64,000 bases of DNA. Source: JANQFV01 sp964468185 (GTDB lineage: Bacteria > Planctomycetota > Phycisphaerae > UBA1845 > Fen-1342). Under the pieces are notes generated by a model that ran no database searches, was not told where the DNA came from, and was given only the letters and a program-made list of their open reading frames with translations. The position numbers were made by a program, and so were the translations under genes. This document shows positions 33,021 to 41,860 of this stretch, piece after piece. How positions within the stretch are numbered: position 1 is the stretch's first letter; the number at the start of each line of letters is the position of its first letter. The stretch lies in the NCBI GenBank assembly GCA_964468185.1, contig CAYXTR010000012.1, forward strand, positions 1 to 64,000. Direction: 5' to 3'.

Positions 33021-34271
33021 TTAGTTTGCCGACCTTCGTTTCAGTTCTCTCTGTGCTCGGTAGGCTGCGATGGCGGCGGGGAAGGGGGAAAGGGCACGTT
33101 CGAGGATGCCGAGCGACTGGGCGATGGCGACGCCGTAGTTGGTCATGGGGATGCCGGCCTGGCGGCAGCGTTCGATGCGAGAGAGTACTTCGCGGCGGTT
33201 CTGGGTGCAGGCACCGCAGTGAATGACGAGGTGATAGCCGGAGAGGTTGTCGGGGAAGTCGTGGCCCTGGACGTGGGTGAAATCGAGTTGGCCGCCGACG
33301 TATTGGGTGAGCCAGCGGGGGATCTTCACGCGTCCGATATCCTCGGTGATGGGATGATGTGAGCAGGCTTCGGCGACGAGGATGCGGTCGTTGGGGCGGA
33401 GCGAGTCGATGGCGCAGGCGCCGCGGGCGAAGGTCAGCAGGTCGCCTTTGAAGCGCGCGAAGAGCACGGAGAATGAGGTCAGGGGTATGCTGGTGGGCGT
33501 GTCGGCGGCGACTTTCAGAAAGGCCTGCGAGTCCGTTACTACGAGGTCGGGTGGCGCTTTGAGGCGCTCGAGCGCGTCGCGCAGCTCGCGTTCCTTGACG
33601 ACCATGCAGTAGGCGTCGTTGTCGAGCAGGTCGCGGATGGACTGCACCTGCGGGAGGATCAGGCGGCCTTTGGGGGCCTCCTTGTCGATGGGGACGACGA
33701 GGATGGCGAGCCCGCCGGGGGGGACGAGGTCGCCGAGGATGGTGGGGGTGGTTAGGAACCCGTCGGGCACGCTGCGGATGAGGGCGGTGCGAATATCGGT
33801 AATGCCTGTGCCGGTGTGGGCTACGGCGCGCACGACTGGCACTTGTTGTTCGTTGAGTCGGGCAAGGGTGTCGGGGTTCGGCTCTGCGAGGTCGGTCTTG
33901 TTGAAGATGATGATGACGGGGATCTGGCGACGCTTCAGTTCGGCGAGGAGCTCGTCTTCGAAGTGGCTCCAGTGGCCGGCTTCGACGACGACGAGGGCGA
34001 CGTCGGTGCGGTCGAAGACGTTATGGGTGCGTTTGACACGCTCGCTGCCGAGGGCGCCGACATCATCGATGCCGGCGGTGTCGATGAAGAGTACGGGGCC
34101 GATGGGGAGCAGCTCCATCGGTTTCTCGACGGGGTCGGTGGTCGTGCCGGCGACGTCGGAGACGATGGAGACGGCCTGGCGGGTCAGGGCGTTCAGGACG
34201 GATGATTTGCCTACGTTACGGCGGCCGAAGAGGCCGATATGCAGGCGCATGCCGCGGGGTGCTGAGCGCAT
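33021..34271 (-). CDS. hydF: [FeFe] hydrogenase H-cluster maturation GTPase HydF
   Basis: A 416-residue cytoplasmic scaffold GTPase that assembles the diiron subcluster of the [FeFe] hydrogenase and delivers it to HydA. The N-terminal Era-like GTPase has G1 GRRNVGKSS (residues 16-24), G3 DTAGIDD, G4 NKTD. The middle is a dimerisation domain and the C-terminus has the [4Fe-4S] site CSHH...HCGAC with the family spacing (C-x-H...H-C-x2-C), seen in EACSHHPITEDIGR and VIHCGACTQNRRE. The ATG at 34271 overlaps the aspA stop as TGATG, implying coupled translation. Last gene of the rex-hyd operon. The frame is open further upstream over aspA, which is not coding in this frame. Confidence 0.97.
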   Translation of the reverse strand: MRSAPRGMRLHIGLFGRRNVGKSSVLNALTRQAVSIVSDVAGTTTDPVEKPMELLPIGPVLFIDTAGIDDVGALGSERVKRTHNVFDRTDVALVVVEAGHWSHFEDELLAELKRRQIPVIIIFNKTDLAEPNPDTLARLNEQQVPVVRAVAHTGTGITDIRTALIRSVPDGFLTTPTILGDLVPPGGLAILVVPIDKEAPKGRLILPQVQSIRDLLDNDAYCMVVKERELRDALERLKAPPDLVVTDSQAFLKVAADTPTSIPLTSFSVLFARFKGDLLTFARGACAIDSLRPNDRILVAEACSHHPITEDIGRVKIPRWLTQYVGGQLDFTHVQGHDFPDNLSGYHLVIHCGACTQNRREVLSRIERCRQAGIPMTNYGVAIAQSLGILERALSPFPAAIAAYRAQRELKRRSAN

Positions 34272-35680
34272 CAGGGCAGCTCCTTGTGCGGCGTGCCGAG
34301 GCGGAGGACGGCGGCGGGGCTGACGAGTTGATCGAATTCGTCGGCGGTGAGCAGGCCGGCGGCGAGGGCGACTGCGCGGACGGACTGGCCGGTGGTGGCG
34401 GCCTGTTGGGCGAGTTGCTGTGCACGTTCGTAGCCGAGGCGGGTTACGAGTGCGGTTGCGGTGGCGGTCGCTCCAGCAACCTGGACCTGGCAACGCTCGG
34501 CGTTGGCGGCGAGGTTGGTGACGCAGTGCCGCGCGAACGTGTCGCACGCGCGGGTGAGGAGGTTGAGGCTGTTCAGCAGGGCATCGGCCATGAGCGGCAG
34601 GAAGGCGTTGAGCTCGAGGTTGCCGGCGGATGCGGCGTGGGCGATGAGCTGATCGTTGGCCATTGTCTGCATGGCCGCCTGGGAAACGGCTTCGGGGATG
34701 ACGGGGTTGATCTTCCCGGGCATGAGCGACGACCCGGACTGCCGGGCTGGCAGTTGCAGTTCTGCCAGCCCGGCGTCGGGCCCGGAGGACAACAAACGGA
34801 GATCCGTGGCGGTCTTGAGCAGGTTGGTCGCGCAGGCTTTGAGGATGCCGCTGACCTCGACGAAGACGTCGGTGTTCTGGGTGGCTTCGACGAGGTTATC
34901 GGCGCGGGCGAGGCCGAAGCCGGTGATTTCGCGCAGGTGCTCGACGACGCGGAAGATGTATTCGCGCGGGGCGCCGAGGCCGGTGCCGATGGCGGTGCCG
35001 CCGAGATTGACGACGCGGAGGCGTTCTTCGCATTTGTAGATGCGCCAGCGATCGCGGGAGAACGCTTCGGCGTAGGCGGACATGGAGCGGCCGAGGGTGG
35101 TGAGGACGGCGTCCTGAAGCTGGGTGCGACCGACTTTGACGATGCTGGCAAAGGCCTTTTCGCGGTCCTGGAAGGACTCCTGCAGAGTGATGATGGCGTT
35201 TTCCAGCTCGTGGAGACGGTGGATGGCGGCGATGCGCAGGGCGGTGGGGTAGGTGTCGTTGGTGGACTGGTAGCGATTGACGTCCTGGAGGGGGTGGATG
35301 AACTCGTAGTCGCCGAGTGGGCGGTCGAGTAGTTGGAGGGCGCGGTTGGCGAGCACCTCGTTGACGTTCATGTTGGTTGATGTGCCGGCGCCACCCTGGA
35401 GCGCGTCGACGATGATGTGAGCGTCGAGATCGCCGCGGCGCAGCTCTTCGCAGGCGGCGCAAAGGGCGCGTGCTTTTTCGTCGTCGAGGTCGCCGAGCTC
35501 GTGGATGGTGCGCAGGGCGGCGAGTTTGACGGCGCCGTACGCGTGAATGAGACCGCGATGCACTGGACGACCGGCGATGGTGAAGTTCTCGAGCGCGCGG
35601 GCGGTGTGAATGCCGTGAAGCGCGGTGGCAGGGACTTCGCGGTTGCCGAGTAGATCGTGTTCAGTGCGCGTGGCGGTCAC
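34271..35680 (-). CDS. aspA: Aspartate ammonia-lyase in the hydrogenase maturation operon
   Basis: A 469-residue member of the aspartase/fumarase superfamily that splits aspartate to fumarate and ammonia. The signature GSSLMPGKINPV (about residues 317-328) and GGAGTSTNMNVNEVLANRAL, TNDTYPTALR and GGTAIGTG are all present, and length is normal. It sits between hydG and hydF: hydG stop is 18 bases before its GTG start, and its TGA overlaps the hydF ATG. This position suggests supply of ammonia for the dithiomethylamine bridge of the H-cluster, or of fumarate as an electron sink; both are inference. The start codon is GTG, with GGAG eleven bases upstream. Confidence 0.93.
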   Translation of the reverse strand: MTATRTEHDLLGNREVPATALHGIHTARALENFTIAGRPVHRGLIHAYGAVKLAALRTIHELGDLDDEKARALCAACEELRRGDLDAHIIVDALQGGAGTSTNMNVNEVLANRALQLLDRPLGDYEFIHPLQDVNRYQSTNDTYPTALRIAAIHRLHELENAIITLQESFQDREKAFASIVKVGRTQLQDAVLTTLGRSMSAYAEAFSRDRWRIYKCEERLRVVNLGGTAIGTGLGAPREYIFRVVEHLREITGFGLARADNLVEATQNTDVFVEVSGILKACATNLLKTATDLRLLSSGPDAGLAELQLPARQSGSSLMPGKINPVIPEAVSQAAMQTMANDQLIAHAASAGNLELNAFLPLMADALLNSLNLLTRACDTFARHCVTNLAANAERCQVQVAGATATATALVTRLGYERAQQLAQQAATTGQSVRAVALAAGLLTADEFDQLVSPAAVLRLGTPHKELP

Positions 35681-35698
35681 GTGGTGATGGGCTCCGGT

Positions 35699-37123
35699 TT
35701 AGAAGTAGAGGTCGCGCTGATCGCTGGTGGCGATTTGTTGCAGGCGCTCGCGGATGGCTTTGCGCAGCTCGGGCTTGTCGATCCGCTCAAGTTCGGATTC
35801 GATCAGTTGCTCGCCGACGGCGCGGGTTTCGGGCGAGGCGTAGTCGACGAGGTATTCCATTAAAGTGGTCAGGGCGTTAGGTGTGCAGAAGCGCTTGATG
35901 AAGCCGGGGACGGCGAACTCCATGAAGTGCTCGCCGGTGCGGCCGAGGCGATAGCACGCGGTGCAGAAGCTGGGAATGTAGCCGTCCTGAAGGAGTTCGC
36001 GCATGACGACGTCGAGCGAGCGGATGTCGCCGAGCTGGAATTGCTCGCGGCGCATACATTGGGCGTCGGCGACTTCGGTATAGCCGCCGAGTTCGATGCG
36101 GCTGCCGGCATCAATCTGTGAGACGCCGAAGGACATGACTTCGCGACGCAGGTCGGGCCGTTCGCGGGCGGTGAGGATGAGGCCGGTGTAGGGGACGGCG
36201 AGGCGCAGAATGGCGATAAGGCGTTTGAAATCGTGGTCGTTGACACCGTGGTCGGGCGCGACGCAGACGCCGTCGGCCGGCTGGATGCGGGGGAAGCTGA
36301 TGGTGTGCGGGCCGACGCCGAAACGGTCTTCCATGTGCAGGGCGTGCGTGACGAGGCCGAGCACTTCGAAGCGCCAGTCGTAGAGCCCGAAGAGGACGCC
36401 GATGCCGACGTCGTCGATACCGGCCTGCTGGGCGCGGTCGAGGCTGTCGAGGCGGTAGAGGTAGTCGCCTTTGCGGGTGCCGGCGGGATGGTAGCGGCGA
36501 TAGGTTTCGTGGTGATAGGTTTCCTGGAAGACCTGGTAGGTGCCGATGCCGGCGTCCTTGACGATACGGTAGCCGTTGACGTCGAGTGGGGCGGCGTTGA
36601 TGTTGACGCGGCGGATTTCGCCGTGGCCGGTTTTGGTGGCGTAGACCTGGCGGACGGTGTCGGCGATGAATTGCGCGTCGTAGCGGGGGTGTTCGCCGAA
36701 GACGAGGATGAGGCGCTTGTGACCTTTCTGTTCGAGGGCCTGCACCTGGCGGGTGACTTCGTCGTCGGAAAGCGTGCGGCGTTCGACGTCGGGGTTTGAG
36801 CGGCGGAAGGCGCAGTACTGGCAATCGTTCAGGCAGAGATTGCCAATGTAGAGTGGGGCGAAAAGGACGATGCGGTTGCCGTAGACTTCGCGCTTAAGCG
36901 TGCGGGCGGCGTCGAAGATCTGTTCGACGAGGGCGGGATGGTCGGCCCGCAGGAGGGTGGCGGTTTCTTCGACGGTGAGTGCTTGTTTATTGAGGCTCTT
37001 CTGGACGATGTCGTGGACTTGCTGTGCGTCGGGGGCCGGGAAGGTGAGCAGATCCGCGATGCGGGTCTCGTTGATGAAGTCCTTGGCGCCGGTGCTCAGT
37101 GCCAGGTCGGGCAATGTACTCAT
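35699..37123 (-). CDS. hydG: [FeFe] hydrogenase maturase HydG (radical SAM tyrosine lyase)
   Basis: A 474-residue radical SAM enzyme that cleaves tyrosine to p-cresol and dehydroglycine and from this makes the CO and CN ligands of the H-cluster as an Fe(CO)2CN synthon. The radical SAM cluster is C97-x3-C101-x2-C104 in LCLNDCQYCAF. The C-terminal auxiliary cluster site is C-x2-C-x22-C in CTACYRLG...IKRFC, the mark that separates HydG from ThiH. The family phrases NINAAPLDVNGY, GVGPHTISFPRI and SRIELGGY are intact. ATG at 37123 has GGAGGTG upstream and overlaps the hydE stop; the frame opens with GTG two codons earlier. Part of the rex-hyd operon. Confidence 0.97.
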   Translation of the reverse strand: MSTLPDLALSTGAKDFINETRIADLLTFPAPDAQQVHDIVQKSLNKQALTVEETATLLRADHPALVEQIFDAARTLKREVYGNRIVLFAPLYIGNLCLNDCQYCAFRRSNPDVERRTLSDDEVTRQVQALEQKGHKRLILVFGEHPRYDAQFIADTVRQVYATKTGHGEIRRVNINAAPLDVNGYRIVKDAGIGTYQVFQETYHHETYRRYHPAGTRKGDYLYRLDSLDRAQQAGIDDVGIGVLFGLYDWRFEVLGLVTHALHMEDRFGVGPHTISFPRIQPADGVCVAPDHGVNDHDFKRLIAILRLAVPYTGLILTARERPDLRREVMSFGVSQIDAGSRIELGGYTEVADAQCMRREQFQLGDIRSLDVVMRELLQDGYIPSFCTACYRLGRTGEHFMEFAVPGFIKRFCTPNALTTLMEYLVDYASPETRAVGEQLIESELERIDKPELRKAIRERLQQIATSDQRDLYF

Positions 37124-38205
37124 GAACACCTCCTGCCCGCGGGACTGGGGGATGGTGTGGTTCGTTGCTGCCAGTTGGGCGAGTCGCCGCGGCCGGTGCC
37201 GATCTGGCGGCCGATGTTGTGGAGTCGCGTGCCCAGCCGACTGACGTTTTCCTCACTTTGATCATAGAAGCAGGCTTTGTCAGGGTAGATCTGGTAGCTG
37301 AGGCGGTATTGCCGTGGTGTCAGATTTGGCATGATGACGTTGGCGCCGCGCTGGAGGGCGAGGAACTGGCCGTCGGCGCCGCCGATCGTTGCGAGGGCGG
37401 TTGTGCTGGGGATGTTCGCGGCGGGGCAGACGATACGGGCGAGTGCCATGACTTTGCAGGTCATCTCGGCGGTGTTCGGGACCTGCTCGTCGGCAGGTTG
37501 GGCGGGGGGTGCGTTGGTGCGACCGAGTGGCGTAGCGGGGTGGGCGATGTAGGGGCCGACGCCGATCATGTCGAGGTTCAGATCGCGAAACAGTTTGACA
37601 TCGCGGGCGAGGCTGTCGAAGGACTGTCCGGGGATGCCGATCATGACGCCGCTGCCGACTTCGTAGCTGAGCTCGCGCAGTGTGTGTAGCCGGGCGATGC
37701 GGTCGGATGGTTGGCCGTTGCGCGGTGGGTGGATGCGGTCGAACAGGCTGCGATCAGACGTTTCGAAGCGCAGCAGGTAACGGTCGGCGCCAGCGGCGCG
37801 CCAGTTGGCGAGATCTGCGGTGTCGCGCTCACCGAGGCTGAGGGTGATGGCGACGTTTGTCTCGGTCTTGATGCGGCGAATCAACTCCGCGACCCACTCA
37901 CGAGTGAGCGCGGCGTCCTCGCCCGCCTGGAGGACGACGGTGCCGAAGCCGAGCGTGGCAGCGCGGCGGGCGCAGGCGACGATTTCTGTGTGCGACATGC
38001 GGTAGCGGGGGACGTCGCGGTTATCGGCCCGCAGGCCGCAGTAGCCACAGAGGCGTCCGCAGTAGTTGGAGAGTTCGATGAGCCCGCGCAGGTGGACCGC
38101 ATCGCCCACGTGGAGCCGACGCACATCGTCCGCATGACGCCAGAGGGCGTCGAGGCGGGTTGGGTCAGCTTCCTGCAGCCAGCGCTTCAGTTCGGGGTGC
38201 TGCAT
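37120..38205 (-). CDS. hydE: [FeFe] hydrogenase maturase HydE (radical SAM)
   Basis: A 361-residue radical SAM enzyme that acts on the HydG product complex B and builds the diiron precursor. The radical SAM motif is C49-x3-C53-x2-C56 in NYCGRLCGYCG. Other conserved parts are LQAGEDAALT, TLSLGERD, RYLLRFETSD, IGIPGQSFDSLARD, DMIGVGPYIAHPATPLG and PSTTALATI, the last close to the usual HydE active-site wall. It overlaps the upstream kinase gene by about 41 bases and ends in TGATG with hydG. AGGAAA precedes the ATG. The C-terminal 30 residues (GDSPNWQQRTTPSPSPAGRR) are low in complexity and probably disordered. Confidence 0.96.
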   Translation of the reverse strand: MQHPELKRWLQEADPTRLDALWRHADDVRRLHVGDAVHLRGLIELSNYCGRLCGYCGLRADNRDVPRYRMSHTEIVACARRAATLGFGTVVLQAGEDAALTREWVAELIRRIKTETNVAITLSLGERDTADLANWRAAGADRYLLRFETSDRSLFDRIHPPRNGQPSDRIARLHTLRELSYEVGSGVMIGIPGQSFDSLARDVKLFRDLNLDMIGVGPYIAHPATPLGRTNAPPAQPADEQVPNTAEMTCKVMALARIVCPAANIPSTTALATIGGADGQFLALQRGANVIMPNLTPRQYRLSYQIYPDKACFYDQSEENVSRLGTRLHNIGRQIGTGRGDSPNWQQRTTPSPSPAGRRCS

Positions 38206-39346
38206 CGGCGGTTTCCTGTGGCTCTGTGTGGCGATTGAGTGTGACGGTGAACGTACTGCCGACGTCTGGTTCGCTTTCGACGGTGGCGTCGCCCTGATAG
38301 AGGCGGGCGATCTTGCGGACGATTGACAAGCCGAGGCCGCTGCCTTCGATGTCGCGGGTCTTCGTGTTCTTGATGCGGGAGAAGTCCTTGAACAGCCGGG
38401 CGGCCTCTTCGGGGGTGAGGCCGATGCCGGTGTCGGCGACGGTAATGGTGAGCCAATCGTCGTCGCCGGTGAGGGTGACGTTGACGCGGCCCTGGTCGCG
38501 GTTGTACTTGACGGCGTTGGAGACGAGGTTGTTGAGGACGATTTCGATTTCGCCGCGGTCGCCGGACATGGTCAGGGGGCCGTTGGTTTCGAGGTTCAGC
38601 GTGATGCCACGTTCCTCTGCCCGGGCGCGGACGCCGTCGAGGGCGGCCTGGGCGGACTCGGCGATGTCGACTGTGGTGAATTCGCGTTTCTTCTGGCCGG
38701 ATTCGATGCGGGTCATGTCGAGCAGATCGACGATGAGTTTGCGCATGCCGGCGCAGCGGGCGAGGGAGCGACGGACGACCTGGTCATAGTCTTCGAGCTT
38801 GTCGCCGGCGACGCGGTTCTGCATGAGGTCGAGGTAGCTTTCGATGGCGGCGAGGGGGGATTTCAGCTCGTGACCGAGGACGCGGATGAAGTCGAAGCGG
38901 ATGCGGCGTTTTTCTTCGGCGAGGCGCTTGGCCTGGCGCTGGACGACGAGGTGTGCAGCCGCTTTGCGGATGGTCTCCTTGAGTTCATCGGGGGTGAAGG
39001 GTTTGGCGATGAAGTCGTAGGCGCCGGACTTGGTGGCGCGGACGGCGGTTTCGATGGTGGCGAAGGCGGTGATCATGATGATCAGCATGTCGAGGTCGCG
39101 GCCGCGCAAGGTTTCGAGGACGTCGACGCCGGTCATGCCGCCGAGCTTGTGGTCGAGCAGCATGAGATCGAAGGTCTCGTTCGCGAGGATTTCGAGTGCT
39201 TGCTCGCCGCTCTCGGCGGTGGTGCAGGTGAAGTTCACCTCGCCTTCGATGTCGGGCAGGTGGACGGTGTGGTTACGCAGGGCGCGGGTGATGCTATGCC
39301 GCATGCCGGGTTCGTCGTCGACGATGAAGACGCGTAGGGTGTCCAT
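38165..39346 (-). CDS. Receiver-histidine kinase protein of the hydrogenase operon
   Basis: A 393-residue cytoplasmic signalling protein. An N-terminal receiver has D10, D11, phosphoacceptor D65 (LMLLDHKLGG) and K115 (FIAKPFTPDE). After a coiled-coil linker (131-150) comes a HisKA domain with H159 in LGHELKSPLAAIES and a HATPase with N-box VLNNLVSNAVKYN, G1 VADTGIGLTPEE and G2 GSGLGLSIVRKI. There is no membrane segment and no sensor domain. It should take phosphate from another kinase or give it to the neighbouring receiver, forming a relay. It lies 38 bases after the single-domain regulator and overlaps hydE. The ATG at 39346 is favoured over 39352 only by spacing to GGGAG. Confidence 0.88.
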   Translation of the reverse strand: MDTLRVFIVDDEPGMRHSITRALRNHTVHLPDIEGEVNFTCTTAESGEQALEILANETFDLMLLDHKLGGMTGVDVLETLRGRDLDMLIIMITAFATIETAVRATKSGAYDFIAKPFTPDELKETIRKAAAHLVVQRQAKRLAEEKRRIRFDFIRVLGHELKSPLAAIESYLDLMQNRVAGDKLEDYDQVVRRSLARCAGMRKLIVDLLDMTRIESGQKKREFTTVDIAESAQAALDGVRARAEERGITLNLETNGPLTMSGDRGEIEIVLNNLVSNAVKYNRDQGRVNVTLTGDDDWLTITVADTGIGLTPEEAARLFKDFSRIKNTKTRDIEGSGLGLSIVRKIARLYQGDATVESEPDVGSTFTVTLNRHTEPQETADAAPRTEALAAGS

Positions 39347-39384
39347 TCGCATTCACTCCCGCTGGGGCGGTTCCTGATCTTGTA

Positions 39385-39762
39385 CTAGAGCAGTCGGTCC
39401 AGCTCGCGCTGCAATTGCTCGAAGCGGACGGGTTTGGCGAGCATGGCGTCGGCTTTTACCCACGAGCTGCCGCCGCTTGCGGCGCTGAAGTCGAGGCCGG
39501 TTTCGCTGGTGACGGCGGTGACCATGATGACGGGGATGGAGTCGTCCTGGCGCTTGATGTGGTGGCAGAGTGCGAAGCCGCCGTCGGTCTCTTCCATCAT
39601 GAGGTCGACGATGGCGGCGTCGGGGCGCTCGGTGGCGAGCTTGTCCTTGGCGGCGGCGACCCCTTCGGCGGTGACGACGTCGTAGCCGGCGCCCTTGAGC
39701 TGCATTTCCATGCTGAGCAGGTAGTCGGGATCATCGTCGACAAGCAGGATTCTCTTGCTCAT
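39385..39762 (-). CDS. Single-domain response regulator
   Basis: A 125-residue CheY-like receiver. D10, D11 and phosphoacceptor D53 (AIVDLMMEETDGG), T82 in MVTAVTSE and the Lys in MLAKPVRFEQ are present, so it is expected to be phosphorylated. No output domain follows. Between alpha 3 and beta 5 it has a longer loop (SETGLDFSAASGGSSWVKADAM), unlike CheY. It lies 19 bases downstream of the hydrogenase-like kinase and upstream of the receiver-kinase, and is probably an intermediate or a protein-interaction output in the hydrogen-sensing relay. Confidence 0.9.
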   Translation of the reverse strand: MSKRILLVDDDPDYLLSMEMQLKGAGYDVVTAEGVAAAKDKLATERPDAAIVDLMMEETDGGFALCHHIKRQDDSIPVIMVTAVTSETGLDFSAASGGSSWVKADAMLAKPVRFEQLQRELDRLL

Positions 39763-39781
39763 GGATATTCCTTGCGGTGGT

Positions 39782-41845
39782 TCAACCTGTTGATTCCGAT
39801 TCGACGGTCATGTCGGACGCGTCGGTGCTGGCCAGCGCAGTGCTGCTTTGCTGGCGACGTCGTGGGAGCGAGATTGTAAACGTCGTACCGGTGGGGCCTG
39901 CGTTGGGGTCCGCATTGGATTTTACGCGGACGTCGCCATGGTGCATTTTGACGATGCCGTAGAGCACAGAGAGGCCGAGCCCGGTGCCCGCGCCGGCCTT
40001 CTTGGTGGTGAAGAAGGGTTCGAAGATCTTCTTCATGTTCTCCGGCGGGATGCCGACGCCGGTGTCGACCACTTCAAAGCGGATTTCGTCTGCGGTGCCG
40101 CTGGTGCGGAAGGTCAGGGTGCCGCCGTTCGGCATGGCGGCGACGGCATTGGACGCGAGGTTGGTGAGGACCTGGAGGATCTGGTCGCGGTCGATTTCAG
40201 CGGTGGTATCGTGGCCGTTGTTTTCGACCTGGACGGTGATATGGTCGGGCGGGTGCAGGGCGTTGACCGCGTGGCGGACGAGATCGTCGAGGTTGGCGCG
40301 TTGGGCTTCGACTTTGTTCTTGCGGGCGAAGTGCAACAGGCCGGAGACGATCTTCTTGCAGCGGTCGGCCTCGCGGGCGATCATCTCGACGTCCTCGCGC
40401 TGTGGGTCTTCCTTTTTCAGCTCCTCGAGCAGGATATGGGAGAGCATCAGCACGGTGCCGAGGGGGTTGTTGACCTCATGGGCGATGCCGGCGGCGAGCT
40501 GGCCCATGCTGGCGAGTTTTTCCGACTGCATGAGAGCTTCCTGGGCTGAGGCGAGTTGTTCGTTGGACAGGCGGAGCTCGCCGCAGGTTTTTTCCAGCTC
40601 TTCGATCATGTATGGCAGGCACATCTCGCTTTCGGCCAGGCCCTTGAAGATGGCGATGGCATGCTCGCGGCAGGTTTCGTAGCCGCAGGCGCCGCAGTTG
40701 AGCTCGTCTTCCGGGCGGTGCTTGCCCATGCGTTCGAGGATGGTCTCGATTTCGTCATCGGACGGGGCGGCGACACGCTGGTCGTTGGGCAGGTAGGTTC
40801 GCGTGAGGTCGAGCTTCATGAAGTGGGCCAGGTCGCGTTTCCACGTGCCGCGGTCGAGGCGCTGCATACGTTCGCGGACGAAGCGGCTGACGTGGGCGCG
40901 GCGACGGAACAGCGGTGTCTGGACGGTGAAGCCTGGTCCCATGATGCAGCCGTTGCAACAGAGGCATTCGAGGAGCTGCACCTCGAGATCGCCGGATTCG
41001 AACTCGCGGATGGCGTCGATGAATTCGCTATGACCGTCGGCGGCGACGACTTCGCCGCTGGCGAGGTCTTCGTTGATGCTGGCGGCCTGCAGCATCCCGC
41101 GGCTGATGGGGAAGAGGCCGCCGAAGCCGCCGTGGGGTGGATCGAAGTCGCTCGGCACGGTCTTCTCGGGGCGGATCTCTTTCATGCGGAAGAGTTCGCG
41201 GAGCTCGCCGAAGGTCATGGCGGCGTTGACGTCGCCGAGGACGGGTTCGCTGGCGGCCTCGCCCTTCTTGGCGATGCAGGGGCCGATAAAGACGATGCGC
41301 AGGCTATCGCCGTGGAGTTCGCGGAGTGCCCGGGCCGACGCGATCATGGGCGAGACGATGGGCGCGAGTGCGTCGACGAGGTCGGGGTGGTAGCGTTCGA
41401 CGAAGCCGACGATGGCGGGGCAGCTCGTGGCGATGAAGCGTTTGTCGGGGTGGCGTTCGAGGAGGTGGCGGTAGTCGGCGGCGACGAGGTCGGCGCCGAA
41501 GCTGACTTCGTTGACGAGGTCGAAGCCCAGGGCGCGGATCATGCCGACGAAGATGTCGTAGTCGATGTCCGCGAACTCGGCGGGGAAGCTAGGGGCGACG
41601 ATGGCGGCGACGTTGGCATCGCTGCGGAGCAGGGCATAGACGTAGTCGAGGTCGCTGGCGACGCGCTTGGCGCCCTGGCTGCACACGCGGACGCAGTTAC
41701 CGCAGGCGATGCAGCGTTCGGCGATAACTTCCGCCTGTTGATCCGCGATGCGGATGGCCTTGGCGGGGCATTCGCGCACGCACGTGTAGCACACGCGGCA
41801 GCGTTCCTTGATGGTTGAGACCAGTGGTTTTTCTCCGGCCTGCAT
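39782..41845 (-). CDS. Sensory [FeFe]-hydrogenase-like domain fused to histidine kinase
   Basis: A 687-residue soluble protein. Residues 16-26 and 45-55 hold two ferredoxin-type [4Fe-4S] sites (C16 C19 C22 C26; C45 C48 C51 C55). Residues about 80-330 form an iron-hydrogenase large-subunit domain with three H-cluster motifs altered as in sensory types: TSCP (C142), GPCIAKK (C190) and ECLCCNGC (C294-C300). A further cluster domain has C384 C387 C392 C409 (ELNCGACGYETC). A coiled coil then leads to HisKA with H456 (AGIAHEVNNPLG) and an HATPase (VDTGVGIPPENM, GTGLGLSVLYG). It probably reads hydrogen or redox state and phosphorylates the receivers encoded next. It resembles hydrogenases of group C; catalytic activity is not expected. 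Gap to hydA is 15 bases. Confidence 0.9.
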   Translation of the reverse strand: MQAGEKPLVSTIKERCRVCYTCVRECPAKAIRIADQQAEVIAERCIACGNCVRVCSQGAKRVASDLDYVYALLRSDANVAAIVAPSFPAEFADIDYDIFVGMIRALGFDLVNEVSFGADLVAADYRHLLERHPDKRFIATSCPAIVGFVERYHPDLVDALAPIVSPMIASARALRELHGDSLRIVFIGPCIAKKGEAASEPVLGDVNAAMTFGELRELFRMKEIRPEKTVPSDFDPPHGGFGGLFPISRGMLQAASINEDLASGEVVAADGHSEFIDAIREFESGDLEVQLLECLCCNGCIMGPGFTVQTPLFRRRAHVSRFVRERMQRLDRGTWKRDLAHFMKLDLTRTYLPNDQRVAAPSDDEIETILERMGKHRPEDELNCGACGYETCREHAIAIFKGLAESEMCLPYMIEELEKTCGELRLSNEQLASAQEALMQSEKLASMGQLAAGIAHEVNNPLGTVLMLSHILLEELKKEDPQREDVEMIAREADRCKKIVSGLLHFARKNKVEAQRANLDDLVRHAVNALHPPDHITVQVENNGHDTTAEIDRDQILQVLTNLASNAVAAMPNGGTLTFRTSGTADEIRFEVVDTGVGIPPENMKKIFEPFFTTKKAGAGTGLGLSVLYGIVKMHHGDVRVKSNADPNAGPTGTTFTISLPRRRQQSSTALASTDASDMTVESESTG

Positions 41846-41860
41846 CGTGCACCTCTGTCC

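Noticed and set aside
40556..41818. 420-residue plus-strand frame opposite the sensory hydrogenase
   Set aside because: Antisense shadow; the opposite strand has all iron-sulphur and kinase motifs in one frame.
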